Origin: Streptomyces bikiniensis
GTDB taxonomy: Bacteria > Actinomycetota > Actinomycetes > Streptomycetales > Streptomycetaceae
Length of the DNA stretch: 64,000 bases
Direction of reading: 5' to 3'
NCBI GenBank assembly: GCA_000716465.1
Contig: JNWL01000007.1
Coordinates: forward strand, 62,001 to 126,000
The position numbers were made by a program, and so were the translations under genes. The notes under the pieces were generated by a model that saw only the letters and a list, made by a program, of their open reading frames with translations, was not told where the DNA came from and searched no databases. Shown here one piece after another: positions 1 through 8,035 of the stretch (position 1 is the first letter of the stretch; each line of letters opens with the position of its first letter).

Positions 1-1377
1 GCCTGGCCGAAGGACGTCGACAAGACGATCCTGAAGGACCCGGGGTCGGTCGTCGTGCCGACCGACCCGGGCTACGTCGTGCACCCGCCGATGGGCAAAT
101 GGGTGATCGGCGCCGGCGAGAAGCTGTTCGGGTTCGAGCCGTTCGGCTGGCGCTTCATGGTGGCCCTGCTCGGCACCCTGTCGGTCCTCATGCTGTGCCG
201 GATCGGGCGGCGCCTGTTCCGCTCGACGCTCCTGGGCTGTCTGGCGGGTCTGCTGCTCGCGGTCGACGGGCTGCACTTCGTGATGAGCCGCACCGCGCTC
301 CTCGACCAGGTCCTGATGTTCTTCGTGCTCGCCTCCTTCGGCTGTCTCGTCCTGGACCGCGACCGGGTCAGGAAACGGCTGGCGGCGGCGCTCCCGGAGG
401 ACGAGGAGGGGGTGCTGCGGCCGGACGCGGAGGTCGCGGAGTCCCTGCGGCTCGGGTGGCGGCCGTGGCGGATCGCGGCCGGCGTGATGCTGGGGCTCGC
501 GGCGGCGACCAAGTGGAACGGCCTGTACGTCATGGTGGCCTTCGGCCTGATGACGGTGCTGTGGGACGTGGCGGGGCGGCGCACGGCCGGCGCGGTCCGC
601 CCGTACGCCTCGGTGATCAGGAAGGACCTGGTCCCGGCGTTCGTCTCGGTGGTGCCGGTGGCGATCGTGACGTACCTGGTGACCTGGACGGGCTGGATCG
701 CCGGCGACAAGGGCTACTTCCGCACCTGGGCCGCCGACCAGGACAGGCTGAACGGCGGCGGGACGTGGAGCTGGCTGCCGGACTGGCTGCGCAGCCTCTG
801 GCACTACGAGACCGAGGTCTACTCCTTCCACGTGGGCCTGACCTCGCCGCACACGTACGAGTCGAACCCCTGGTCCTGGATCGTCCTCGGCCGCCCCGTC
901 TCGTACTTCTACGAGTCCCCGTCCCCCGGCACGCAGGGCTGCCCGGCCGACGCCGGGGAGAAGTGCGCCCAGGAGGTCCTGGCCCTCGGCACCCCGCTCC
1001 TGTGGTGGGCCGCCTGCTTCGCGATCCTGTACGTCCTGTGGCGCTGGGCCTTCCGGCGCGACTGGCGCGCGGGCGCGATCGCCTGCGGCATCGCGGCGGG
1101 CTGGCTCCCCTGGTTCCTCTACCAGGAGCGCACCATCTTCCTCTTCTACGCGGTCGTCTTCGTGCCGTTCCTGTGCCTGGCGGTGGCCATGATGCTGGGC
1201 GCCCTCATCGGCCCCCGGGGCTCCACGGAACGCCGCCGCACCTTCGGCGCGGTCGCGGCGGGCTGCCTCGTCCTCCTCGTCGTCTGGAACTTCATCTACT
1301 TCTGGCCGATCTACACGGGCACGCCGATCCCGCTGGAGGACTGGCGGGGGCGGATGTGGCTGGACACGTGGGTGTAA
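1..1377 (+). CDS. pmt: Protein O-mannosyltransferase, partial (5' end outside window)
   Basis: This is a polytopic membrane glycosyltransferase of the PMT family, which transfers mannose from polyprenyl-phosphate-mannose to exported proteins at the membrane. The reading frame is open from the first base, so the N-terminus lies outside the window. Visible features are the luminal-loop motif HPPMGKW near position 80, repeated hydrophobic segments, a W/Y-rich loop around 750-960, and a hydrophobic C-terminus ending in a short W-rich tail typical of actinobacterial PMTs. The stop is at 1375-1377. The following penicillin-binding protein gene is co-directional, a neighbour arrangement I recall from other Streptomyces chromosomes. 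Family assignment is secure; the substrate proteins are unknown. Confidence 0.9.
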   Translation, partial: AWPKDVDKTILKDPGSVVVPTDPGYVVHPPMGKWVIGAGEKLFGFEPFGWRFMVALLGTLSVLMLCRIGRRLFRSTLLGCLAGLLLAVDGLHFVMSRTALLDQVLMFFVLASFGCLVLDRDRVRKRLAAALPEDEEGVLRPDAEVAESLRLGWRPWRIAAGVMLGLAAATKWNGLYVMVAFGLMTVLWDVAGRRTAGAVRPYASVIRKDLVPAFVSVVPVAIVTYLVTWTGWIAGDKGYFRTWAADQDRLNGGGTWSWLPDWLRSLWHYETEVYSFHVGLTSPHTYESNPWSWIVLGRPVSYFYESPSPGTQGCPADAGEKCAQEVLALGTPLLWWAACFAILYVLWRWAFRRDWRAGAIACGIAAGWLPWFLYQERTIFLFYAVVFVPFLCLAVAMMLGALIGPRGSTERRRTFGAVAAGCLVLLVVWNFIYFWPIYTGTPIPLEDWRGRMWLDTWV

Positions 1378-1478
1378 CGGTTCCGGGGCGGGTGTGACGG
1401 ACATGAAGGATGTTGCTCGACACGCCCGGGAATCCACTGCTTGACTGGACGGTCGTCTGGGGGAGGGGAAACGCAGTC

Positions 1479-3122
1479 ATGCGCAGTGGAGCCAAGGTCG
1501 CGATCGTCGGAGGGGTCTTCGCGGTCGTCGCGGGCGGGGTCGGGTACGGGGGGTACAACCTGTGGAACGGGGTCACGGGCGGCGACTCGACCGTGAGCAC
1601 GCGGAACGAGGCCGCACCGGAGAAGAGATCGGGGCCGGTCACCGCCGAGGAGACGACGGCCACCTCGAAGGAGTTCCTGGCGGCCTGGGCCGCCGGTGAG
1701 TCCGACAGGGCCGCCCAGCTGACGAACGACCCGGTCACGGCGGGTCCCGCGCTGCTCGCCTACAAGGAGGGCGCGAAGGTCTCGAAGGCGGTGATCACGC
1801 CGGGGGCGCCGGTGGGCACGAAGGTGCCGTTCACGGTGAGGGCGACGGTCTCGTACGAGGGCGCGTCCAAGGACCTGTCGTACGCCTCCGAGCTGACGGT
1901 GGTCCGGGGGCAGACCACCGGCCGGCCCCTGGTGCAGTGGAAGCCGACCGTCCTCCACCCGAAGCTGACCGCCGACGCGACCCTGCGCACCGGCACCGCG
2001 AAGGTCGCCTCGGTCAAGGCCGTCGACCGGAACGGGGGCGAGCTGACCAAGGAGAAGTACCCCTCGCTCGGCGTGATCATCGACACCCTGCGGCAGCGGT
2101 ACGGGGCGCAGGCGGGCGGCACGACCGGCGTCGAGACCTGGATCGACTCGGGCAGCGAGGCCGTCGCCGACACCCCCCTCCTCGTGCTGCGGCAGGGGAA
2201 GCCGGGCACGATAAGGACCACCATCGACGCGAAGGTCCAGGCGGCGGCCGAGAAGGCGGTCAAGGCGTACGGCCGGGCCTCCGTGACGGCGGTCGAACCG
2301 TCCACGGGCGCGATACGGGCGGTGGCGAACAGCCCGGCGGAGGGCTTCAACGCGGCCCTGGAGGGGGCGCAGGCCCCCGGCTCGACGATGAAGATCGTGA
2401 CGGCGGCGATGATGATGCAGCAGGGCGTGGCCATGCCCGGCAGCACCGTCGAGTGTCCGCCCACCGTGCAGTGGGACGGCTACACGTTCAACAACCTCGA
2501 CAACTTCAAGATCGACGGCGGCACCCTCACCGACTCCTTCCGCCGCTCCTGCAACACCGCCTTCATCAAGGCGATCACGCCGCTCAAGGCGAAAGGGATC
2601 CACAACACCGCCCTCGGCACGACCGCCCGCGACTCCTTCGGGATCGGGCTCGACTGGCAGGTCGGCGTCACGGCGGGGGACGGCAGCGTCCCCGCGTCGG
2701 AGTCGGTGGAGACCGCCGCCTCGTACATCGGCCAGGGCAAGATCACGATGAGCGCCCTGAACGTCGCCTCGCTCTCCGCGACCGTGAAGAACGGCGGGTT
2801 CCTCCAGCCGTACCTGGTGGCGAAGAAGTACGGCGACCGCGAGTTCGCCACCGCGGCCCCGCTCTCCACCGGCGTCGCCAAGGGCCTGCGCACGATGATG
2901 AACGCGGCGGCGACGAACGGCACGGCGGCGAAGGCGATGGCCGGGGTGCCCTCGCCCAAGGGCGCGAAGACCGGCTCGGCGGAGGTGGGGAACCAGGCCA
3001 CCTCGAACAGCTGGTTCACCGGCTACTCCGGCGACCTCGCGGCGGCGGCCGTCGTCCAGGCCGGCGGGCACGGGGGCGACGCGGCGGGCCCGGTGGTGGC
3101 GCAGGTCCTGAAGGCGGGCTGA
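1479..3122 (+). CDS. Penicillin-binding transpeptidase with NTF2-like N-terminal domain
   Basis: This is a 547-residue peptidoglycan D,D-transpeptidase anchored by one N-terminal membrane helix (about residues 5-25), acting outside the membrane. An NTF2/MecA-N-like domain (about 50-160) precedes the transpeptidase domain. The three active-site motifs are present: STMK at 302-305 with the nucleophilic Ser, SCN at 357-359, and KTG at 497-499. The start at 1479 is chosen because a GGGAGGGG ribosome site precedes it at 1461-1468 and the membrane anchor follows directly; an upstream ATG at 1410 would add an unlikely soluble leader. The gene probably acts in elongation or sporulation wall synthesis, but the class cannot be fixed from sequence alone. 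Confidence 0.92.
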   Translation: MRSGAKVAIVGGVFAVVAGGVGYGGYNLWNGVTGGDSTVSTRNEAAPEKRSGPVTAEETTATSKEFLAAWAAGESDRAAQLTNDPVTAGPALLAYKEGAKVSKAVITPGAPVGTKVPFTVRATVSYEGASKDLSYASELTVVRGQTTGRPLVQWKPTVLHPKLTADATLRTGTAKVASVKAVDRNGGELTKEKYPSLGVIIDTLRQRYGAQAGGTTGVETWIDSGSEAVADTPLLVLRQGKPGTIRTTIDAKVQAAAEKAVKAYGRASVTAVEPSTGAIRAVANSPAEGFNAALEGAQAPGSTMKIVTAAMMMQQGVAMPGSTVECPPTVQWDGYTFNNLDNFKIDGGTLTDSFRRSCNTAFIKAITPLKAKGIHNTALGTTARDSFGIGLDWQVGVTAGDGSVPASESVETAASYIGQGKITMSALNVASLSATVKNGGFLQPYLVAKKYGDREFATAAPLSTGVAKGLRTMMNAAATNGTAAKAMAGVPSPKGAKTGSAEVGNQATSNSWFTGYSGDLAAAAVVQAGGHGGDAAGPVVAQVLKAG

Positions 3123-3195
3123 GCGGCCGGCGGGCCGGGACTTCCGAGGAGCGGGAGCCGGTCGCACGGCCCGCACACGGACCGCCGGCGTCCCC

Positions 3196-3426
3196 ATGAC
3201 GACCGACCGCACCACCGCCCACCCCCTGTTCGCCGCCGCGCCCGAAGAGCTGGGGCTCCACGTCGGGGTCCGCCGCTTCCCGGACGGGACCCGCACCGCG
3301 CGGCAGGCCGCCGACGCGATCGGTTGCGCGGTCGCGGAGACCGTGAGGTCCCCGGTCTTCGCGGCGGACGGGGTGCCGGTGCTCGTCCTGACGGGCCCCG
3401 CCGCCCCGGGCGGGGCGGGGCCCGCG
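3196..3426 (+). pseudogene. Truncated YbaK/prolyl-tRNA-editing remnant
   Basis: The ATG at 3196 opens a reading frame whose first ~65 residues match the start of YbaK/EbsC-type aminoacyl-tRNA deacylases: a VRRFPDGTRTA segment, then AADAIGCAVAETVRS, then a conserved-looking VLVLT strand. Right after VLVLT the family similarity stops, where a continuing SGANRVD-like segment would be expected, and the sequence runs into a GC-rich hairpin and the convergent acetyltransferase. About 90 C-terminal residues holding most of the active site are missing. The frame stays open to 3804 but reads antisense through the next gene, so that extension is not counted. An intact YbaK-family gene lies at 7479-8012. 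I read this as a decayed paralogue. Confidence 0.6.
3392..3424. terminator. GC-rich hairpin at end of acetyltransferase gene
   Basis: A perfect 10-bp stem (CGGGCCCCGC at 3392-3401 with GCGGGGCCCG at 3415-3424) lies just past the stop codon of the minus-strand acetyltransferase. It also sits at the breakpoint of the truncated YbaK frame. There is no clear T-tract, as is common for Streptomyces terminators. Confidence 0.45.
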
Positions 3427-3891
3427 TCAGGCCGCGTGGGTGCAGAGCGGGCCCGGGGACGTCGTCGGGATGCGCATGCGGCGCAGGAGGTCCCGGGTGG
3501 CGCGGAGGGTGAGGGTGCTGTGCCAGGCCGTTCCCGGGTGGCGGGCCCGCAGGTGGGAGAGGGCCCGGGTGCCCAGGCCGCTGCCCCGGAAGCGCTCGTC
3601 CAGGGCGACGTCGGTGATGACGCCCCGGGCGCACCGCGCGCACATCCGGTAGTGGACCTCCCCGACCACCTGGCGGGCGTGGACCAGGAGCAGGCGCTCC
3701 TCGCCGGGGCCCGGGTCGTCCGGGACGTGCGTGGACAGGAACTCGACCGCCCCGTACGCCAGGAACCGGTGGCGCAGGCGGGTCGCCAACCTGCCCGGTC
3801 GTGAGTGTCTGGCCGCGGGGCGGTCGGCCGACGGGGTCAGGACTGAGCCGAACATGGTGCTGCTGCCGGGGCGCGCATGGTGTCCGTTCAT
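3427..3891 (-). CDS. GNAT-family N-acetyltransferase
   Basis: This is a 154-residue putative acetyl-CoA-dependent N-acetyltransferase with unknown acceptor. The GNAT core is recognisable from VGEVHYRM (beta strand) through GVITDVALDERFRGSGLGTRALSHL, where the R/G-rich segment is the acetyl-CoA pyrophosphate-binding motif A. The C-terminal region is shorter than in typical GNATs. The start is uncertain: ATG 3891 is used here, and ATG 3855 is also in frame; neither has a strong ribosome site. The gene ends tail-to-tail against the truncated YbaK remnant. A strong hairpin upstream (3903-3939) isolates it from the operon to its right. Confidence 0.6.
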   Translation of the reverse strand: MNGHHARPGSSTMFGSVLTPSADRPAARHSRPGRLATRLRHRFLAYGAVEFLSTHVPDDPGPGEERLLLVHARQVVGEVHYRMCARCARGVITDVALDERFRGSGLGTRALSHLRARHPGTAWHSTLTLRATRDLLRRMRIPTTSPGPLCTHAA

Positions 3892-3902
3892 GGAACCCGT
3901 GT

Positions 3903-3939
3903 GCCCCGGCCCCGGGGAGGTATCCCCCGGGGCCGGGGC
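3903..3939 (-). terminator. Strong 15-bp hairpin terminator
   Basis: The arms CCCCGGCCCCGGGG (3904-3917) and CCCCGGGGCCGGGG (3925-3938) pair perfectly, extended by one outer G-C pair, around the loop AGGTATC. It lies 22 bases past the stop of the DUF3618 gene on the minus strand and ends that two-gene operon before the acetyltransferase. Confidence 0.7.
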
Positions 3940-3960
3940 CCGCGGCAGTGCCGGTGTCGC

Positions 3961-4434
3961 TCAGCGGCGCCCGCGGCGGCCCCGGATGATCCTGCGCACG
4001 AGCAGGAAGCCGGCCAGGGCCGCGGTCGCGGCGACCAGCGGGGTCCTGTTGGCCTTCGCCTTGTGCGCGACCACCTCGGCCTTCTCCAGGACCGGGTCGG
4101 GGGTCTTCTCCTTGAGCAGGTCCGTGGCGGCCACCGTCTTCTCCTTGACCTGCCCGGTCGTGACCGCCGCCTTCTCCTTGGCCTGCTCCGTGGCGACCGC
4201 CGTCCTCTCCTTGAGCAGGTCGGCGGCCACCACCGCCTTCTCCTTGGCGCGTCCGGCCGCGACCGCCGCCTTCTCCCGTGCCGCGGCGACCTTCTCCTCC
4301 GCCTGCGCCTTGACGTCCGCCTTGGCCGCCAGCGCCTCCACCGTGCGCCCGAGTTCGTCACGGGTGTGCTCGGCCTGCTCGCGCAGTTCCCCGAGGTCGT
4401 TCGCGGTCCTGCCGCCCTGCGTCCGGTGGTTCAT
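3961..4434 (-). CDS. DUF3618-family membrane-anchored coiled-coil protein
   Basis: This 157-residue protein has a charged, Ala/Lys/Glu-rich helical body with repeats of the form KEKxAVxxxxLLKE (roughly residues 50-120), typical of an extended coiled coil. One hydrophobic helix (about 135-150) and a very basic tail (RRIIRGRRGRR) follow. The N-terminal LGELREQAEHTRDELGRTVEALAAKADVKAQ segment is the DUF3618 signature. The start ATG overlaps the stop of the upstream holin-X gene as ATGA, so the two are translationally coupled. DUF3618 and holin-X proteins occur together in many actinobacteria as envelope or stress-associated proteins; the molecular function is not known. Confidence 0.85.
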   Translation of the reverse strand: MNHRTQGGRTANDLGELREQAEHTRDELGRTVEALAAKADVKAQAEEKVAAAREKAAVAAGRAKEKAVVAADLLKERTAVATEQAKEKAAVTTGQVKEKTVAATDLLKEKTPDPVLEKAEVVAHKAKANRTPLVAATAALAGFLLVRRIIRGRRGRR

Positions 4435-4850
4435 CGGTGGGCCCTCTCCTTGATCTCGGCCACGTCGGCCTTGACGTTGTCGATGGTCTGCTCCGGGGCC
4501 GGCGCGCCCGCCTCGTCGATCTGCTTCTTCCCGGCCGCGGCCATGCCCGCCGCGCCCGCCGCGAGCAGGACCGCGACGATCAGGGCCGACGCCCAGACCG
4601 GGAGGACCAGGGCGAGGGCCGCGATCACGGCGACCACGAGGGCCTGCGCGGCCAGGACGCCGACCAGGCCGGCGCCGCCGAACAGGCCGCCGCCCACGCC
4701 GTAGCGCTTGCCCTTCTCGGCCATCTCCGCCCGGGCGAGCCGCATCTCGTCGCGCACCAGCTCGGAGATCTGCTGCGACGCCCGCGAGACGAGGTCGCCC
4801 ACCGACGCGTCGGCGATGTCGCCGTGGACCGGTCGTTGGATGGTGCTCAT
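4431..4850 (-). CDS. Phage-holin-like (actinobacterial holin-X) membrane protein
   Basis: This is a 139-residue membrane protein. An amphipathic N-terminal region contains VGDLVSRASQQISELVRDEMRLARAEM, the typical start of the actinobacterial putative holin-X family. It is followed by two long hydrophobic helices (about residues 52-78 and 84-108) and a charged tail. An AGAGGAC ribosome site precedes the ATG. Despite the family name there is no phage context here. The gene overlaps the DUF3618 gene by four bases and forms an operon with it; a role in membrane stress or shape is a guess. Confidence 0.85.
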   Translation of the reverse strand: MSTIQRPVHGDIADASVGDLVSRASQQISELVRDEMRLARAEMAEKGKRYGVGGGLFGGAGLVGVLAAQALVVAVIAALALVLPVWASALIVAVLLAAGAAGMAAAGKKQIDEAGAPAPEQTIDNVKADVAEIKERAHR

Positions 4851-4944
4851 CGCGTCCTCTCTTCGTCCGTTCCCGCACTTCTCCTCTCCTCCGCCTGCTC
4901 GGTAGGAGCGTTTTCACACGGGCCCGTTCACCCCTCGGCGCCCC

Positions 4945-5763
4945 TCAGTCGCCCAGCACCTCCGCGAAGTGCCGGTTCACCGCGAGGAGTCCGCCGTCGA
5001 CGCGGAGGACCGTGCCGGTGACCCAGGAGGCGTCCGGGGAGGCGAGGAAGGCGACGGCGGCGGCGATGTCCTCGGGGGTGCCGACCCGGCCCAGCGGGTA
5101 GACCCGCTCGGCGAGGGCCGCGAGCCCCGCCTCCCTGCCCTCCCACGCCCGCGTCGCGATCGTGCCCGGGTTGATCTGGTTGACCCGGACCCCGCGCGCC
5201 GCCGCGTCCCCCGCCAGGGTGCGGGTGAAGGAGGCGAGTCCGGCCTTGGCCGCGCTGTACGCGTGGTTGCCGAAGTCCGCCTCCGCGTTGACCGACCCGA
5301 TCATGACGATCGCCCCGCGCCCGCCCGCCGCCGCCAGGTGCGGCAGCGCCGCCCGCGAGCAGCGCACCGCCCCCATGAACGTGACGTCGTGCTGGACGGA
5401 CCACACCTCGTCCGGCTCGTCCTCGAAGCGGTCCCGGTCGGGGGCCACGGGCCCGAGCGCGTTGTTCACGAGGACGTCGAGACCGCCGAAGGCCTCCACC
5501 GCGTACGCCACGGCCGCGTCCACCGATCCCCGGTCGGACACGTCGCAGCGTACGGACTCCGCCCCCGGCAGCCCCTCCGCCGTCGCCCGCGCCGCCTCCT
5601 CGTCCACGTCCGTGACGAGGACCCGCGCGCCCTCCGCCGCGAGCCGCCGCGCGGTCGCCGCGCCGATGCCGCGCGCCGCGCCCGTGATCAGTGCCCCGTA
5701 CCCGTCGAGTCGCCTCCCGAGATCCGTGCGGCCCGTGTGTTCCGTGTGTTCCGTGTGTTCCAT
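4945..5763 (-). CDS. SDR-family oxidoreductase
   Basis: This is a classical short-chain dehydrogenase/reductase of about 272 residues. It has the cofactor motif TGAARGIG near the N-terminus, the NNALG variant of NNAG, the catalytic Ser in IGSVNAE, and the YSAAK catalytic Tyr/Lys pair. The C-terminal VTGTVLRVDGG is also typical. Substrate is unknown; Asp in the VLVTDVDEE segment suggests NAD(H) preference. The ATG at 5763 gives a leader with three HTE repeats, encoded by a short tandem repeat. A GTG at 5841 with AGGGGG five bases upstream could start a protein 26 residues longer, so the start is uncertain. It is divergent from the dioxygenase gene at 5988. Confidence 0.85.
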   Translation of the reverse strand: MEHTEHTEHTGRTDLGRRLDGYGALITGAARGIGAATARRLAAEGARVLVTDVDEEAARATAEGLPGAESVRCDVSDRGSVDAAVAYAVEAFGGLDVLVNNALGPVAPDRDRFEDEPDEVWSVQHDVTFMGAVRCSRAALPHLAAAGGRGAIVMIGSVNAEADFGNHAYSAAKAGLASFTRTLAGDAAARGVRVNQINPGTIATRAWEGREAGLAALAERVYPLGRVGTPEDIAAAVAFLASPDASWVTGTVLRVDGGLLAVNRHFAEVLGD

Positions 5764-5920
5764 GCGGTGATCACAGCACCGCCGCCACGCCTTCCGCCAG
5801 AGGCCGGGGCCGACGACCGGAACGCGGACCCGGCCCTCCACCGCCCCCTACGCGCAACAGACGTACGGATTAACACCGGACAAAGCGAAACGTCGACAAT
5901 TCGGCCACATCCGAAAGCCT

Positions 5921-5950
5921 TTGACACACATACGGGGCGAATACAAGGAT
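5921..5950 (+). promoter_or_regulatory. Probable vegetative-type promoter of the dioxygenase gene
   Basis: TTGACA (5921-5926) is followed after 18 bases by AAGGAT (5945-5950), close to the Streptomyces TTGACR/TAGRRT consensus. It would give a leader of about 30 bases before the TTG start at 5988. Confidence 0.55.
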
Positions 5951-5987
5951 CGGTTCCGTAGCCAATCGGTCACACACAGGGGGAAAA

Positions 5988-6737
5988 TTGTCCGCGCAGC
6001 CCCGCACATACAGTTCCGACATCGAGGAGATATGTGAATCGCTTTCCTCGAAGAGCTACAACCTCATCCCCGGCGAGAAGGTGAAGGAAATCCTCCTCCG
6101 GCGTTCCGGGACCGCACTGGACGACCTGGAGCCCTTCCGGGAGAGCTGGTCCCGGATGCCCCTCGACGGTTACATGGCGGACGGCGGGCGCTACCGCCGC
6201 CGGCGGCACGCCACGCTGAGCGCGCCCCGGGCGAGCTCCGCCCACCGCGTCGAGCCGCACCAGCCGCACTACCAGGGCCTGGACTACAACAACCTCAACG
6301 GCGGCGTGGCCCGGCACTACGAGCCGTTCGAGGAGCGGTTCCTGCGCGGCCGCACGATGGACAGCCTGGTCACGCTGGGCTGTGACGTCTTCGGCCGCCT
6401 CGCCCCGTACTCGGCCTGGCACATCGAGGCCCACCAGTTCCGCATCGAGATCGACGGCGAGGAGGTCGGCCTGCCCACGCCGGAGGGCGTCCACCGCGAC
6501 GGCGTCACCTTCGTCCTGATGGCGATGATCGGCCGCTCCAACGCCATCGGCGGCGAGAGCACCGTCTACAACCTGGAGAAGGAGCCGGTGGAGAAGTTCT
6601 CCCTCACCGACACCCTCGACGTGGCCCTCGTCAACGACGAGCGGGTCTACCACGGCGTCTCGCCCATCGAGCAGGTGGACCCCTCCGCCCCGGCCTCGCG
6701 CGACGTGCTGGTGATCACCTACCGTCACAAGCCCTGA
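5988..6737 (+). CDS. Fe(II)/2-oxoglutarate dioxygenase, amino-acid hydroxylase type
   Basis: This 249-residue protein resembles the 2OG-Fe dioxygenase family (PF10014) that includes free L-amino-acid hydroxylases such as Bacillus L-isoleucine 4-hydroxylase. The metal ligands are visible as H169-x-D171 (GVHRDGVTF) and H222 (VYHGVSPI), with a likely 2-oxoglutarate-binding Arg in SRDVLVITYR. The TTG start at 5988 is preceded by GGGGG at a good distance, and no ATG lies closer in frame. The downstream LysE exporter (6819) makes export of a hydroxylated amino acid plausible, as in Bacillus where the hydroxylase sits next to an amino-acid exporter. The exact substrate cannot be read from sequence. 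Confidence 0.78.
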   Translation: MSAQPRTYSSDIEEICESLSSKSYNLIPGEKVKEILLRRSGTALDDLEPFRESWSRMPLDGYMADGGRYRRRRHATLSAPRASSAHRVEPHQPHYQGLDYNNLNGGVARHYEPFEERFLRGRTMDSLVTLGCDVFGRLAPYSAWHIEAHQFRIEIDGEEVGLPTPEGVHRDGVTFVLMAMIGRSNAIGGESTVYNLEKEPVEKFSLTDTLDVALVNDERVYHGVSPIEQVDPSAPASRDVLVITYRHKP

Positions 6738-6749
6738 GAAAGTCCGGCG

Positions 6750-6792
6750 CGCGGGTGCGGGGGGCCGTCCACCACGGCCCCCCGCACCCGCG
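6750..6792 (+). terminator. 19-bp perfect hairpin between dioxygenase and exporter genes
   Basis: Arms 6750-6768 and 6774-6792 are exact reverse complements around the loop CCACC. It lies 13 bases past the dioxygenase stop and 27 bases before the exporter start. It may terminate or attenuate transcription, or stabilise the upstream message, so the two genes need not be expressed equally. Confidence 0.65.
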
Positions 6793-6818
6793 TACCACCT
6801 GATCGAGAAGACGGGAAA

Positions 6819-7436
6819 ATGGGTCAGCTAATCGCCGTTGCGGTCATCACCGTTCTGGCTGTCATCAGCCCCGGCGCGGACTTCGCAATGACCGTCCGCA
6901 ACAGTTATCTGTACGGGCGGACCGCCGGTGTCCTCGCCGCTGTGGGAATTTCCCTCGGCGTTCTGGTCCACGTCACCTACACCATGCTGGGAGTGGGTCT
7001 CCTGGTGAGCCGGACGCCGGTGCTCTTCACGGTGATGAAACTGGTCGGCGCCGCCTACCTGGTGTACATCGGCTACAAGACCTTCGTCACCAAGGCCCAG
7101 GTGGACATCGACCTGTCCGGCGACGGCGGCCTCTCGAAGGCGGGGGCGCTGCGCACCGGCTTCCTGACGAACGCGCTCAACCCCAAGACGATGCTCTTCG
7201 TGCTGAGCACCTATACCCAGGTCGTCAGCGCCGACACCCCCGTCCTCCAGCAGGTCGGCTACGGCCTGTTCATGTCGCTGGCCCACCTGGTCTGGTTCGC
7301 GCTGGCCGCGCTGCTCTTCTCCAACCAGAGCCTGCGCACCCGGCTGCTGCGACGGCAGACGGTCCTCAACAAGGTCATCGGCACGGTCCTCGTCGGCCTC
7401 GGGATGGTGCTGGCGCTGACGCCTTCGGCGGCCTGA
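6819..7436 (+). CDS. LysE/RhtB-family amino-acid exporter
   Basis: This 205-residue integral membrane protein has about six hydrophobic helices. Its N-terminal VLAVISPGADFAMTVRNSYLYGRTAGV carries the SPGPD-like motif of the LysE/RhtB family, and TGFLTNALNPKTMLFVLS is the conserved mid-protein NPK segment. It would export amino acids or derivatives with the proton gradient. It follows the amino-acid dioxygenase in the same direction, separated by an 81-base gap with a strong hairpin. The context suggests that it secretes the hydroxylated product; this is an inference. Confidence 0.88.
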   Translation: MGQLIAVAVITVLAVISPGADFAMTVRNSYLYGRTAGVLAAVGISLGVLVHVTYTMLGVGLLVSRTPVLFTVMKLVGAAYLVYIGYKTFVTKAQVDIDLSGDGGLSKAGALRTGFLTNALNPKTMLFVLSTYTQVVSADTPVLQQVGYGLFMSLAHLVWFALAALLFSNQSLRTRLLRRQTVLNKVIGTVLVGLGMVLALTPSAA

Positions 7437-7478
7437 GGGCGAGGAGCCCGGAAGGACCGGGCCCCCGGGGCCGGACTC

Positions 7479-8012
7479 TCAGGCGGTCGAGACGCGTTCG
7501 ACGCGCGGCCCGGCGATCGCGCGGTAGTCCTCGGTGGAGAGCGCGATCGAGCGGTCCAGCCTGGCCGCGTTGAAGTAGAACTCCGGGTGGACCAGCAGGT
7601 CGGGGTCCACGATCAGTTCGAGGCGCTCGTCGAAGGAGAACGGCAGGATGGTGCCGCTCGGGGAGCCCGCGAGCTCCTCCGCGATCTCCGGGGAGGCGAA
7701 GGAGACGTACGTGCCGCCGTACAGCGCCTTCACCGCCGCCAGGTCGATCCGCCGGTCGCCGGGGACGACGACGAGCGCGAACCGCTTCTCCTTCTTGCCG
7801 ATCTTGACCATCGCGATGATGCACTTGGCCGCCCGGTCGAGCGCGTGGCCCCGCAGCGCGCTGACCGCCTCGGTGGCGCCTTCGGGGGCGTGCTCGATCA
7901 CCCGGTGGGCGGCTCCGCGCTCCTCGAGCAGGGCGAGCAGCTTCCCGTACGTGTCGTGCGCGCCGTCCTCGGCCCCCTGTGCCGCCGGGGTTCCCACGGT
8001 GTCCGCGGCCAT
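7479..8012 (-). CDS. YbaK/EbsC-family aminoacyl-tRNA deacylase
   Basis: This is a 177-residue trans-editing-domain protein that probably hydrolyses mischarged aminoacyl-tRNAs. Family features include GHALDRAAKCIIAMVKIGKKEKRFALVVVPGDRRIDLAAVKAL, with the Lys that positions the substrate, and the glycine/serine loop GSPSGTILPFSF. A perfect AAGGAGGA ribosome site selects the ATG at 8012 over an upstream in-frame ATG. It is intact, unlike the related fragment at 3196-3426, but the two differ enough that they are not a recent duplication. It lies convergent to the exporter gene and downstream of the regulator gene at 8036. Confidence 0.85.
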   Translation of the reverse strand: MAADTVGTPAAQGAEDGAHDTYGKLLALLEERGAAHRVIEHAPEGATEAVSALRGHALDRAAKCIIAMVKIGKKEKRFALVVVPGDRRIDLAAVKALYGGTYVSFASPEIAEELAGSPSGTILPFSFDERLELIVDPDLLVHPEFYFNAARLDRSIALSTEDYRAIAGPRVERVSTA

Positions 8013-8035
8013 GCGGTCCTCCTTCTTTCGCTGTC

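Noticed and set aside
4431..4850. Prophage remnant suggested by the holin-like family name
   Set aside because: No endolysin, integrase or phage structural gene is nearby; the holin-X family is chromosomal in actinobacteria and pairs with DUF3618 proteins.
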